Origin: Trichaptum fuscoviolaceum
Lineage: Eukaryota; Basidiomycota; Agaricomycetes; Hymenochaetales; Trichaptaceae
Direction: 5' to 3'
DNA: 64,000 nucleotides
NCBI GenBank assembly: GCA_910574455.1
Contig: CAJSYZ010000008.1
Coordinates: 2,110,707-2,174,706 of the forward strand
In this document: positions 46,669 to 58,329 of the stretch, one piece after another
Numbering within the stretch: the stretch's first letter is position 1
How the letters are laid out: each line of letters begins with the position of its first letter
Position numbers and translations under genes: made by a program
Notes under the pieces: model-generated
The model's database searches: none
Seen by the model: only the letters and a program-made list of their open reading frames with translations
Told to the model about the DNA's origin: nothing

Positions 46669-47286
46669 CAGTGGCGAAAGGCCAAAACCCGCCTCTGGGT
46701 GCAGGCCGGAATTTTGCGTGAAAACTCGCCATACTGAAATTTTTGTAATCAAAGTAAGAAAGATACGTCGATTTATGCAATAAATTTTTTTCCGGGTGAT
46801 GTTTCAAATGTTTTTGAAGGACATAATTTTTTTTTGTTAGATTTCAGCCTTTATTGGCCATGGATTGGCTCGAAATATAATCAGGAGTGATTTCCGAACC
46901 TTTCTGGAAAGCTACCAATTAGGGTTAAGTAGCTGAATGACCTTTCCCGGGTTACCGGAAAAAGGTAAATTCCGATTAAAATTTCTCGTACTGACGATTT
47001 TTCTGTTTGAGGCTCATCGGATTGCGAAAAGACGTTGATTCCGCATGTTCCGAACCCGTGGGAAATAGTTAAAAGAGCTACACCCCCAAAACAAGCAAGA
47101 TGTTTCAAATTCAGACATGATATTTTTTTCGGAATTATTTTTGTGCAAAACTAATCTATAAGAATTGAAGATACATTGCATTAGAAGCTATTTACGCAGT
47201 TTCAGGGTCATTGGTTAAGTTTTGTGTCCGTAGAAAGAAAAGTTTTGTGGGGTTTCCGAGAGGCTGGTTTTAGCCTTTCGCCACTG
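46669..47286. mobile_element. Tc1/mariner-type MITE (non-autonomous)
   Basis: Terminal inverted repeats begin CAGTGGCGAAAGGC on the left; the right end reads the same on the other strand. The match continues with about three mismatches over 31 bp. Each end is bordered by TA (46667-46668 and 47287-47288), the target duplication of the Tc1/mariner superfamily. The 618-bp interior is AT-rich and has no transposase ORF. It contains two diverged copies of an internal segment: TACTGA...TTTTT followed by GATGTTTCAAAT at about 46732-46830 and again at about 46990-47135. This sits between the glutathione peroxidase and the next gene. Confidence 0.85.
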
Positions 47287-47506
47287 TAGTATATTGGCTG
47301 CAGCTAAAGTGACGTACGAGTCTCGGAGTGCACCGTCAGTGCCAGTGGCATAGAAAACAGACCCATTGAGTATGAGGCCCAGTCTGAGCACAAACCTCAA
47401 TGTCTCATCATAGTATAAAGATGGGCGCTCCGCAGTCCCAGCCTCCCAAACTAACTCTCCATCTCCCATCACTGACTACTAAACTTATCAACGCCTCGAT
47501 TCAAGA

Positions 47507-49115
47507 ATGTCGACTACAATGGCAGCGCCTGCAATGACGCCCGCGTCAGAGAAAAGTGGTACGAGTGTGTACTTTGATGCAGATTCTGCCAGCACGCACG
47601 CCGCTCATTCTCATGCTTACGCTCGCGGGGATGACCCGAACGCTTCTACAGACACTGTCACGGCGCCGACCAACTCCAATGGCACTGCCGCAGGCGCAGG
47701 CGCCGATGTTGACCGCCAGCCCTCAGTCGCGACAGGCGGCCGGCACGGGATCTTTGGCATCTTGAAGAAGCGCAGCAAGCACGACAAGGTCGCTGACAAC
47801 GACAATGGCGCTCAGTACAATGCACCTCAGACAATGAATAACGAGAAGAGTTCGATCCCAGTTCCGGCGAACTCGAATCCGGCTGCCGCACCTGCTGCTG
47901 CATTCGCAACTCCCGGTGTGCACGACGACGCAGGAAAGGTACCGAGCGGGTACGCTGCGGACTCAGAGCCTGATGGCGAGGCAGCTACGATTCAAGGAGG
48001 CGCGGGGGGAGAGAAGCGCAGAAGGAGCGTAGACTTTGCGAGTGCCCCGACGGTAGAGGGCAAGAGCAACGGTCCACTCCGGCACAGCATCGGGTCTGCA
48101 CCTGGGCCGCAAGCGCAAGGACAGCAATACTTGCAGCAGCAGCAGTTTCAACAACCTGCCCAATCGTCTACCGGCCCAGCGACTGGAGGCATGTTCCTCC
48201 CCGAGGTACCACCATCTGTGTTTTCGGACGAGAAGACACAGACAGTCGGACAGAATGGTGCCTCCACGGCTTCTGGTGGGGCGCGTGACTCCGGGTTCGC
48301 CGAGGCACCGGCCAACACAATTGCTGGCGGGAACTTCGGGTCGCAACCAGCCACTCAAATGCAAGAGCGAGGTCCAGTCCGGGGTCAAACTCAAGGTCTT
48401 CAAGTTCAAAGTCAAGATCAAGATCAAGGTCAAGGACTAGTTCAAGGCCAAGAGCCTCAGCAACAAAGTGAGCATAACGTGACGCGGGGGACGAGTAGCG
48501 GTGCATTCGCAGCGGGCGCGGCACTAACCGGTCCTGCAGCCCAGCCTGAAGCGAATCCCTCTCAACACCAGCGCTCTGTGACAGCAGAAGAATCGTTATC
48601 AACTGGTACGATGGCGAAGATCAATAAGGGCGAGTGTATGTCATTTATTTTCTCTTCCCTTATATGCGTTGTTAGCTCATCGTACTTCTGGTCTTCTTTT
48701 TTCTTCGCTAGCCAAGGATGCGAAGAGACTCATGAAAGTGATCAAGGCTGAGGGAAAAGCGCAAAAGGCTAACCTCACTGCGGCGCTGAAGGAGCTTCCC
48801 CGGATGCAGAAGGTGCAGAAACAGGCGTCGAAGGACGAGTCGCGCGCGCTCTCGAAGCACGCCAAAGCCGCATCGTACGAGCACAAGCTGAATACACGCT
48901 TTCTCGCCGCAAAGGCTGCGCATGAGGCTACACTCGCGGACCTGAACGCAAAGATCGAGCAGCTGGAAATGAGCCGCTCTGCTGCGCAGCACGAGACACA
49001 AGAATTGAGCAAGAAGAGGAGAGAGGTTGAGGAGCTGAGGCAGCAGAAGGCGGTTGATGATCGAGAGCGTGAGGTGAAGCTCCAGGAGTTGAGCGAGCTT
49101 GGGCGCAAGAAGTAG
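47507..49115 (+). CDS. Disordered/coiled-coil protein, Ncp1-like
   Basis: Two exons (47507-48635, 48712-49115) encode 510 aa. The first 375 residues are low-complexity Ala/Gly/Gln/Ser with a lysine-rich patch (G-I-F-G-I-L-K-K-R-S-K) near residue 85 and a Q-x-Q-x-Q-D-Q-D-Q stretch near 310. The second exon is a continuous coiled coil: K-D-A-K-R-L-M-K-V-I-K-A-E-G-K, then repeated K-x-x-A-x-x-L heptads, ending G-R-K-K. Basidiomycete databases hold similar proteins labelled DNA-binding protein Ncp1; I recall the pattern of the coiled coil but cannot verify the function. No membrane segment is present. The MITE ends about 220 bp upstream of the start codon, within the probable promoter. Confidence 0.7.
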
Positions 49116-49334
49116 AGAGGTGTCTGCGCGTGAGTGAGAACGAGACCGATACCCATTTCCTTTATCCTGTAAACCTGCACAAATCATGTATATGCGCTTG
49201 TCGCAACGTTAATTTCCAACACATCCATATTTCTGATCTATGAAATAATCTCACACAAACCGAAATCAGTTTCCTGCTTTCTCATACCTATTTGATCGTT
49301 TACTGAGCAAGTGTTGTGCCTTGGCCTTCAGCGT

Positions 49335-50886
49335 CTATAATTCGGTTTCGTCTGGCTGAGAGTGACCCTCTGGCGATGCTTTGGATTTGTCCGTAACGAG
49401 CTTGCATATGTCTTTGTTAAGGAAGTCGTCGATTATATAGCCATTCTCCGGCTTGCGGATGACGCCAGCTTTTACTAGCGTTCTGATGTGTGAAATAGTT
49501 GTTAGTTCACGGACGTAAAGATGTCTCACGAATGAAAGGCATACATGCTTGTGTCAACAATGACCTTCTCCGAGATCTCCGCACAGTCATCGGGATAGGC
49601 GACTGTAGCAAGCCATTGCTAATTATTAAAAGTGATTAATCAGATAGTTGGATGTATGCACTCCCAAAAGTGAAGAATCATCATTCGAACCTTGATATCT
49701 TCCTCATCATAACCGAACCGCTCCTTAATGAATTCCACGTCCGCCTTTTCTCGTGCCTCAGGGGAATTGAATGTGCGTACGTACTTCGAGAGCTCTGCAA
49801 GGAAAGTGCGGACAGCCTCAGGCGGGGCGCGCTCGGCGTTCGGATGGGCTGCGATCATCCAGGATGGCCAGGGTGTGGGCACGGATCCGATCTAGAAAAC
49901 ACAGAGTTTGAATGTCCCACAGAGTTAGCAAGGCAGGTTTCAAAAGTATTAGGAACGAAGCACGAACGAAACGACATTCTCCATTGTCCCTGAACGGCTT
50001 GGTAGTGAACCACTCCCACATGAATGCGCTGGTGCTGCCATCATTTACAGAATCAATAAGCCCTCGTATGTCGTTGTTCACTACCAATATTAACGTCCAA
50101 GGTAAGGAAGAGATGCGTCGAATTCAAGTTGTCAGCGCCAGATCGAGTGGATACTTGAGGTGGGTGGTAGCATGTACCTTTGAAGTCAATAGCCTCCGGG
50201 TCCCAGCCTTGCTGGAGAGCCATTACGAGTGCCATGGTTTGGCTCCCGCTTTACATAAAAATGTGATTAGTGAGGCTGTATATCTCAAATCTGTAGAAGT
50301 CCCAAATACCTTCCGGGTCTCGAGATGCCAACAGTGGTCCCCTTTAAGTCATCGATAGAATTGTACTTCGAGTCTTTCCCAGTGATGACGGCCCTTTTAC
50401 AATTAGAAGTGTTAGTAGAATCTCTCGGTATAAGATTGGCATATTTCGCTGCTCTTACCAGTTTAAAGGTGTTGTGACATAGCTTCCCACCAACCTATAT
50501 GCGGAGGACCCTTTAGCGATACCAGCGATCAGAGGATCCGTCAGAGCACTTTATGAGAAGTAGATCGCTTAGCGTTTGTCAATAAGGTGTTAGTAGTATA
50601 GTACTCACATTGCAATATCGATCTCATCGTCGGCAAGTCGTCCAACCAGTTGCCCCGTTCCGCCTTGATGGTGAACTGTCAGCACTGGGGCGACGAACGT
50701 AAACTTTTCAGTGAAGTTTACTTGGGCATTCAACGAGCGTGAAGGTCTTTCCCCCATCTACATCTGCATATTGAAGAAGCGGTGACGAGAAATGCTCCCG
50801 AACTGTATTGAAAGTCCGTAATGAGCTTTTTGTCACGATCAGATTGTCAGGTACGCACCATAGCCAACTCTCAGGGGAATTGGCAT
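49335..50886 (-). CDS. Ca3427-like periplasmic-binding-fold protein
   Basis: Soluble protein with the type 2 periplasmic-binding fold, related to Candida Ca3427 and to bacterial SsuA/THI5-type solute-binding proteins. The start M-P-I-P-L-R-V-G-Y joins across a short intron to V-R-E-H-F-S-S-P-L-L. Further exons give E-C-P-S-G-T-G-Q-L, D-E-I-D-I-A, A-L-Q-Q-G-W-D, then S-A-F-M-W-E-W-F-T-T-K-P, P-T-P-W-P-S-W-M-I-A and R-F-G-Y-D-E-E-D-I-K. There is no signal peptide, so unlike its bacterial relatives it should be cytosolic. The ligand is not known; thiamine-precursor or sulfonate-like ligands are suggested only by the wider family. It is divergent from the lipase at 51150, sharing a 263-bp promoter region. 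Confidence 0.85.
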
Positions 50887-51149
50887 TTTATGCCTCAGTA
50901 GTAGTTAAGTTATGTGTTATATTATTCCAGAAGAATAGTAGAAAAAATAATCAACAAGAAAGTGTCACTCCAATTTGTATATCCAAGTTGTGAGTGGATC
51001 TGGGATGCAAGACTCGGATCTGCGGCGTCATCACTTTTGTTTTCTCGTGTTTGACATTAAAGTTATCGGCTTCAAGTTCCAGGAACTACTACCTTCCCCA
51101 AAGCAGCGCGGCGCTTCGTCACCTTTGCACCGAACGTCGACGATGAGAT
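50887..51149. promoter_or_regulatory. Shared promoter of the PBP-like gene and the lipase
   Basis: The 263 bp between divergent start codons must hold both promoters. An A/T-rich block lies at about 50905-50965. No canonical TATA box was assigned. Confidence 0.4.
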
Positions 51150-52765
51150 ATGCTTCCGTCTGCGCTGTTGTCGTATCTAACGCAGCTGCTCGCTTTGCTT
51201 CCTTTTCCTAGAACTCACAAATCTGACGACGTGCCGAAGCGATTGAGCCTGCAACTTCGGCATCTTCACGGACATACCGGTGCCAGAGTAGTCTTCGCAG
51301 ATGTTCCGAAATCGGACGTGCTCGCCCAAACAAACGCTTATTCTCTAAAAACGCGTCGAATAAAGCGTCACAGACCACGGTCATTTGAAAGCTTCGCTAA
51401 AGCAAGATGGCGGTCTATACACAAAGGCGAAAGCGAGCACTTGGCATGGGACGAAGATGAGGTAGATGGTCCTGACGTCAGCGACCGCGAGACACTCCTC
51501 GTGCTGGCGAAGATGACCTACAATGCATATGTTCAGCCGACAGACCCGGACTGGTATGATCTGGGAGACAGATGGCCAGATGTATGTGGTAAATACCTGA
51601 CTTTGTTTACCTCGCTCATTGTCTTTCGCCGCAGCATCATCCATTCGGCTGGGAGCCTGACGCAGATGGCTTCAGGGGTTATGTGTTTGCAACTGGTATG
51701 TCGTGGCTGGTAATCTTATAAGCAATATCTCAAGCATCGTTGTGCAGAGGACAACTCGACAGTAGTCTTATCAATAAAAGGCACCTCGGCTGGCAGCTTC
51801 GCAGGCGGCGGGCCTACAGTGAAGAAAGACAAATTCAATGACAATCTGCTGTTTAGCTGTTGCTGTGCGCATGTGGACTGGACTTGGACGACGGTATGCG
51901 ACTGCTTTCGCGGAGGATGGAAATGCGATATAGATTGTTTGCAAGAGGCGTTGATCGAGGAGAGTCTCTTTTATCCTATTGGGACGGTACGTTCGGCAGA
52001 TTCCATTTCGATTCTAATGATTTCGAAGTCTGAAGCGCCAATGGGTTATGCTTTATAGAACTTGTATTACAACCTTACTTACATGTATCCAGACTCGAAT
52101 ATTTGGATAACAGGCCACTCGCTCGGGGGTGCACTTGCCTCCTTGGTGGGCGTCACCTTCGGCGCACCTGTCGTAGCATTTGAATCCCCGGGAGAAAAAA
52201 TGGCTTCACGACGACTGCATCTTCCCCAACCGGTTAGAACTATTCCCTCTTTTTAGTCGAACAGTATGACACTCATACGTTCGGATACCTGGCAGCCTTC
52301 TACGCAACACATTACACATGTCTACCACACCGCAGACCCGATTGCTATGGGCACTTGCAACGGCATCTTGTCTTCTTGCGCCCTTGGCGGGTATGCCATG
52401 GAAAGCCGGTAAAGTTTGATCGTCTTTCCTATGTTTCTTTCGCTCAATGAACATCGAACCTGGGCATGTTAATAGATGTCACCTCGGTAAATCCGTCATC
52501 TATGATACGATTTCGAACCTTTCTTGGTCTTCCGATATCCGTACACATACCATTCAAACTGTCATTCAGAAACTACTGTCCGACCCGTGGCCGCCTTCGC
52601 TTGAGGTCGGGCGCGAAGTGCCAGAGGCGATGGCGGAAGAGGATTGTGTTGTAAGTTTCTCAGCCCACATCGTTCTCAAGCCTTTCCTTGTATCTGTAAT
52701 TAATCGTATATGCATAGGAGTGCTATAGCTGGGATTTCGGCAGTTTCAACAAGACCCAGCATTGA
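51150..52765 (+). CDS. ATG15: Autophagic lipase Atg15
   Basis: Class 3 (alpha/beta-hydrolase) lipase that disintegrates autophagic bodies in the vacuole. Exons are 51150-51581, 51635-51695, 51748-51986, 52059-52232, 52296-52408, 52476-52650 and 52718-52765, totalling 1242 nt (413 aa). The N-terminus has a hydrophobic signal anchor ([13 protein letters not shown]). The catalytic serine sits in [10 protein letters not shown]. Downstream are H-V-Y-H-T-A-D-P-I, carrying the likely catalytic Asp, and paired cysteines in C-N-G-I-L-S-S-C. An internal block, [10 protein letters not shown], is typical of Atg15. The C-terminus E-C-Y-S-W-D-F-G also matches the family. The intron at 52233-52295 was chosen over a 24-nt alternative because only it restores the consensus. 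Confidence 0.93.
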
Positions 52766-53087
52766 CGACATAGAGTATACACGATTTTAACAATTCTGTT
52801 CTTGGGCCAACACGTTTTTTTTTCTCATTTCATCATTTTTAAGTTATACAAACCATCGCATTGAATACGTGTCAATTGTTCTAATTTCTTACAGCTCCTT
52901 CTTTAAGTCCAAACTTCAAGCAATGTATTTTCTCACTTGCGCTCCTATTTCAAGTCTCGCCCAGAAACAGCTTTGCATATTAGAGTCTCAATCTTGAAGT
53001 ACTTATTTACAGAGACATCTATAACAATGTCATAGACTCGTCAGATGTACAATGAAAATCGTGACAGTCCGTTTTCGAAAACACCGC
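52766..53087. other. Convergent 3' flanks
   Basis: About 320 bp, AT-rich, between the lipase stop and the V-ATPase B stop. It should hold both polyadenylation regions. No other feature was seen. Confidence 0.5.
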
Positions 53088-55145
<2,058 letters not shown>

Positions 55146-55163
55146 CTCGAATTACAGGGAGGA

Positions 55164-56570
55164 ATGGTGCACAAAGAGGAGGTATGCCTTTTGGCGTCCG
55201 GCACACACAGCCTGAGGACTGTATTTGGAGAACATCCGCTGACATCATCATTGGCTTTGAAATGCTGCGCTTTGCTATCTTCTTCTTTGTATACATACCT
55301 CAGTCCGGAGTTACTGTCGCGACCTCCACAGGATATAAAATGGCTCGCAAAGACTTAGGGCACCTTCATTGAACCAACTTCTGGTCGTCTAGGGACAAAA
55401 GTGTCGTTTGCTGAGTTTGTCAACTGCAGCACCATGACAGTGGCATGACTAGACGACGTACCCGCCAAGAAAACCCCGTGGTTTCGCGAAATATATTTGG
55501 AGCACAGGTTAGAGCTTTAGTGAATGGATGCATATGGGAACACAGGGAACTTTGTTCGTCTTTGCCATAACGTTGAGGAGCTGCACATCTTCTCGTTCTT
55601 CCTTTCATGTCACTCGTTCACTTGGAGACTTCCATTATCGAAAGGCATCTGGCACGAACAATTTAGTCGGATGCCTGATCTCGATGCAGCGGACCTGCCA
55701 GAGATATGGACATATCTCTTGGGACAGCAAGAGCTAAGGAAGCTTGGTGTGCTTATCTACTGCAAGAAACTTGTCGATCGGAGATTAGCCGTGCTGAATA
55801 GTGTCAATGATCCTCGCCACCGTCGCTCAAGAACGGTCAAGTGAGGTCCTACTCAGGAATATGTTGGGTGTGTCTTGTAATCTTCGAATGTTGTCGTCGT
55901 GGGCACTAATGATCCCACAGAAGGCCGTCAGAATAATGCGCTAGAATTTGCGATCTGCACCTCTGACAAATCTACTCTGGATTTCCTTCGTTAGCTCTGG
56001 GTATATCTAAAGACCAACAGAGACACCTTGGGACTTACTACATGAATCATCCGCTTCCGCGAGTGCGACCGATGTCCCTTCGGCTCGTCACTCATGACTG
56101 CTTCCATGATATGAAGCTAGTGTACGCGGTACAAATGAATTGGTCTGCTGCGCGGGTGCTTGAAAAATCCTCTGCTCTGTGTCGTTTTTTGAATAACGTC
56201 CTGATATGTTTGATTATATGACGATGAAGGTTAATAGCTATCTTTGACTTTTTAACTGTACTTATTTCAATAACGCCCTGAGGGCCAGCTAGTTGCTGGC
56301 AAAACCCAAACACCCTCAGGGCGTTAACTAACGGAATGAGTCTCAGACTGAAATCTCACTGCCCACTCTCAAAGAATTTTTGCTTCATACAGATGACACA
56401 GAGATATACTATATTGTTGACTGTCTTTCCACGATCCTAATGTTTCCAGTCTTTCGTAGCTCACTGCACCGGCTCAAGAGTCAGGAGAGATACTATGCTA
56501 TGACTTTGCTAGAATCTTTTGCCGGATGCTCCTTCATGGATCAAGAACAAGGTACTCGAAGCTAGAGTAT
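55164..56570 (+). pseudogene. Degenerate F-box/LRR-like fragments
   Basis: Plus-strand frames at 55524-55844 (C-H-N-V-E-E-L-H-I-F and L-L-G-Q-Q-E-L-R-K-L-G) and 56340-56565 (S-L-P-T-L-K-E-F, then D-C-L-S-T-I-L) resemble the leucine-patterned C-terminal parts of the large basidiomycete F-box family. No F-box, continuous frame or full exon set could be assembled. A hairpin repeat (56271-56326) lies between the two pieces. Most likely a broken member of that family; the resemblance is by pattern only. Confidence 0.25.
56271..56326. repeat. Perfect 14-bp inverted repeat with nested hairpin
   Basis: TAACGCCCTGAGGG (56271-56284) is exactly inverted at 56313-56326. The loop itself contains CCAGC-TAGTT-GCTGG, a second stem. 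The structure could be a tiny palindromic insertion or a cruciform-forming site between two F-box-like pieces. Confidence 0.85.
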
Positions 56571-56785
56571 ATACAACTAAAATTCAAAGAACAGACAATC
56601 AATGGTAGAGTCGAGGATATCATCGTCACCGACATCCTCGAGCTTCTCCCGACTACTATTCAGGAAGTCCCTAAGCAATGGCTGACAAAACGTTTTTTCT
56701 GCAAAGCCTCTAACGACCGCTTTCTGAACCTGAGCGTCCGAGCATCTCGTATACGGCCCTCGCAATCCATCTCATCATCATCGCA

Positions 56786-57830
56786 TCACAATCCACCTCT
56801 TTTACCTACCATATGAACCACAAGCACAGACGCGAGTGCTGCTTCTGGGGTCTGTACCGATGTCGCCGAGAACAAGGACGGTGTCTGCTCAAGGGTGTCC
56901 GAACTTCCCCCACTTCTTGAAGGCATATTCTCGCAGACAGATCTCAGCGGCGCAAGTGACTTGGTCAAAGACGGTGCAACAGAAGCCTCGTCTCCAAAAC
57001 GTGATAACTCAGGAGAGGTCTGTGGGACGGGAACAGCTTCCGGTGAGACTGCATTGATGACAGACCCCTGAATACTGAACATTTAATCAAAAGACTCACC
57101 TTCAAGACCAGGAAGACAAGGAACCAATACCAGATCTGAGCCCGACACCTCCAACGCCATCGATAGGACAGACTCCGATGGCAGGACTAGGTCTTCCGGT
57201 AGGAATGCGTCCATCTCTGAAAGGACAGGTACTGGCCCAGTGGACGAAGTCAGAGCCAAAGATTCAGTCGACTTTGAAGGTGCTTCAACTTGCTCCTGCT
57301 TCCCCTTGCGTCTTGATTCAGTTAGAGACATCTTATCGAGACTACAGTTATCAGAGTCCTTCCGGTGAGTCGAGGTCGAAACACTGGATGCCGAGTCAAA
57401 CAACTCTATGAGGCCCAGCCCAGAGTCCGCTTGCATACTCGTATCCACGAACGAATTCGACTTTGCTTCCGAATGGTCAACACTGACAGCTGGCCGGGCT
57501 ATGAATACACTCTCCTCTGCGTTATTCTCCAATGGCACAGTGCGTGACGCCGGCGTAGGTGACAGACAAGCTGCTGCTCTCGCCTCTGAGTGCGCAGCAT
57601 CGCCTCCTTCTTTGCTCGAGCCACCACAGCTGGATCCGCAAGCAACTGGCGGGGAGAACTAGCTGGAAGAGCAGACATAGATGTGTTCGACGCATCAGGG
57701 GTGTCATAGATTATCGGACCAGAACATGCTTCGGTCGGTGAGTCACGACGTCGCCCAAGTCCGAGGCCAAAGATTCCCGGAATACAATTGAAGGCAGCGA
57801 CAGTGCTTGCTCAGGAGCCGTTTGCACGCG
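56786..57830 (-). CDS. Uncharacterised Ser/Thr/Pro-rich ORF cluster, possibly broken
   Basis: Minus-strand frames at about 57560-57830 (containing L-G-R-R-R-D-S-P-T-E and A-V-V-A-R-A-K-K-E-A-M-L), 57083-57541 and 56786-57082 follow one another and have similar Ser/Glu/Pro-rich, disordered composition. The phases do not match without unsupported joins. It may therefore be a multi-exon gene whose introns I could not place, or a decayed gene. No domain was recognised. Confidence 0.25.
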
Positions 57831-57899
57831 TGTCAGGATCAGAGAGTCGGTAGCTCGAGCTATACCAGTCGCAGCCGCAAGCGTCGTGTCGGGGACTAC

Positions 57900-58091
57900 A
57901 TCAGGGAATCTTCTTTTTCACTTAAGGTTACTTAAACGGTCTGAAATTTACTGAAGCCCTGGGAAGTGAAATTCTACTGATTTACTGATTTCAGGCATGT
58001 GGTTTCATTATTCAGGAAGGGGCCTGCTGAAATCAGTGCCGTCGACTTAAATCAGTACTTCAGGCATTCAGTCTTCAGCATTCAAGCATAT
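57900..58091. repeat. Clustered AAATCAGT/TTCAG words
   Basis: Short words AAATCAGT, ACTGATTT and TTCAGGCAT recur in both orientations across about 190 bp. This directly precedes the 100-bp direct repeats and the downstream end of the transposon-associated ORFs, so it may be a subterminal region of a mobile element. Confidence 0.45.
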
Positions 58092-58292
58092 CAGAAGTTT
58101 TTTTCTGGCATTCGAATTGCAGTGCTCAAGTGTATAAGTTTGTAAGGGGTTCAAGTAGTTCATTCCATAAGTAATTCATCATTTAATCATATAAGCAGAC
58201 TTTTTTGTCTGTCGGTTTGCAGTACTCAAGCGTGTAAGTGCGTAAGAGGTTCCAGAATTACTTCATTTCCACAAGTAATTTAAGACAATAAG
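58092..58292. repeat. Tandem direct repeat, two diverged copies of about 100 bp
   Basis: Copy A (58092-58195) and copy B (58196-58292) share the order CAGA, T-run, TTGCAGT, CTCAAG, GTAAG, GGTTC, TTCATT, AAGTAATT and ATAAG with small indels. They lie immediately before the last exon of the acidic ORF. Confidence 0.75.
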
Positions 58293-58329
58293 TAGAAATC
58301 AGTGCATCAGTGTCACGGTCCCTCAGTAG

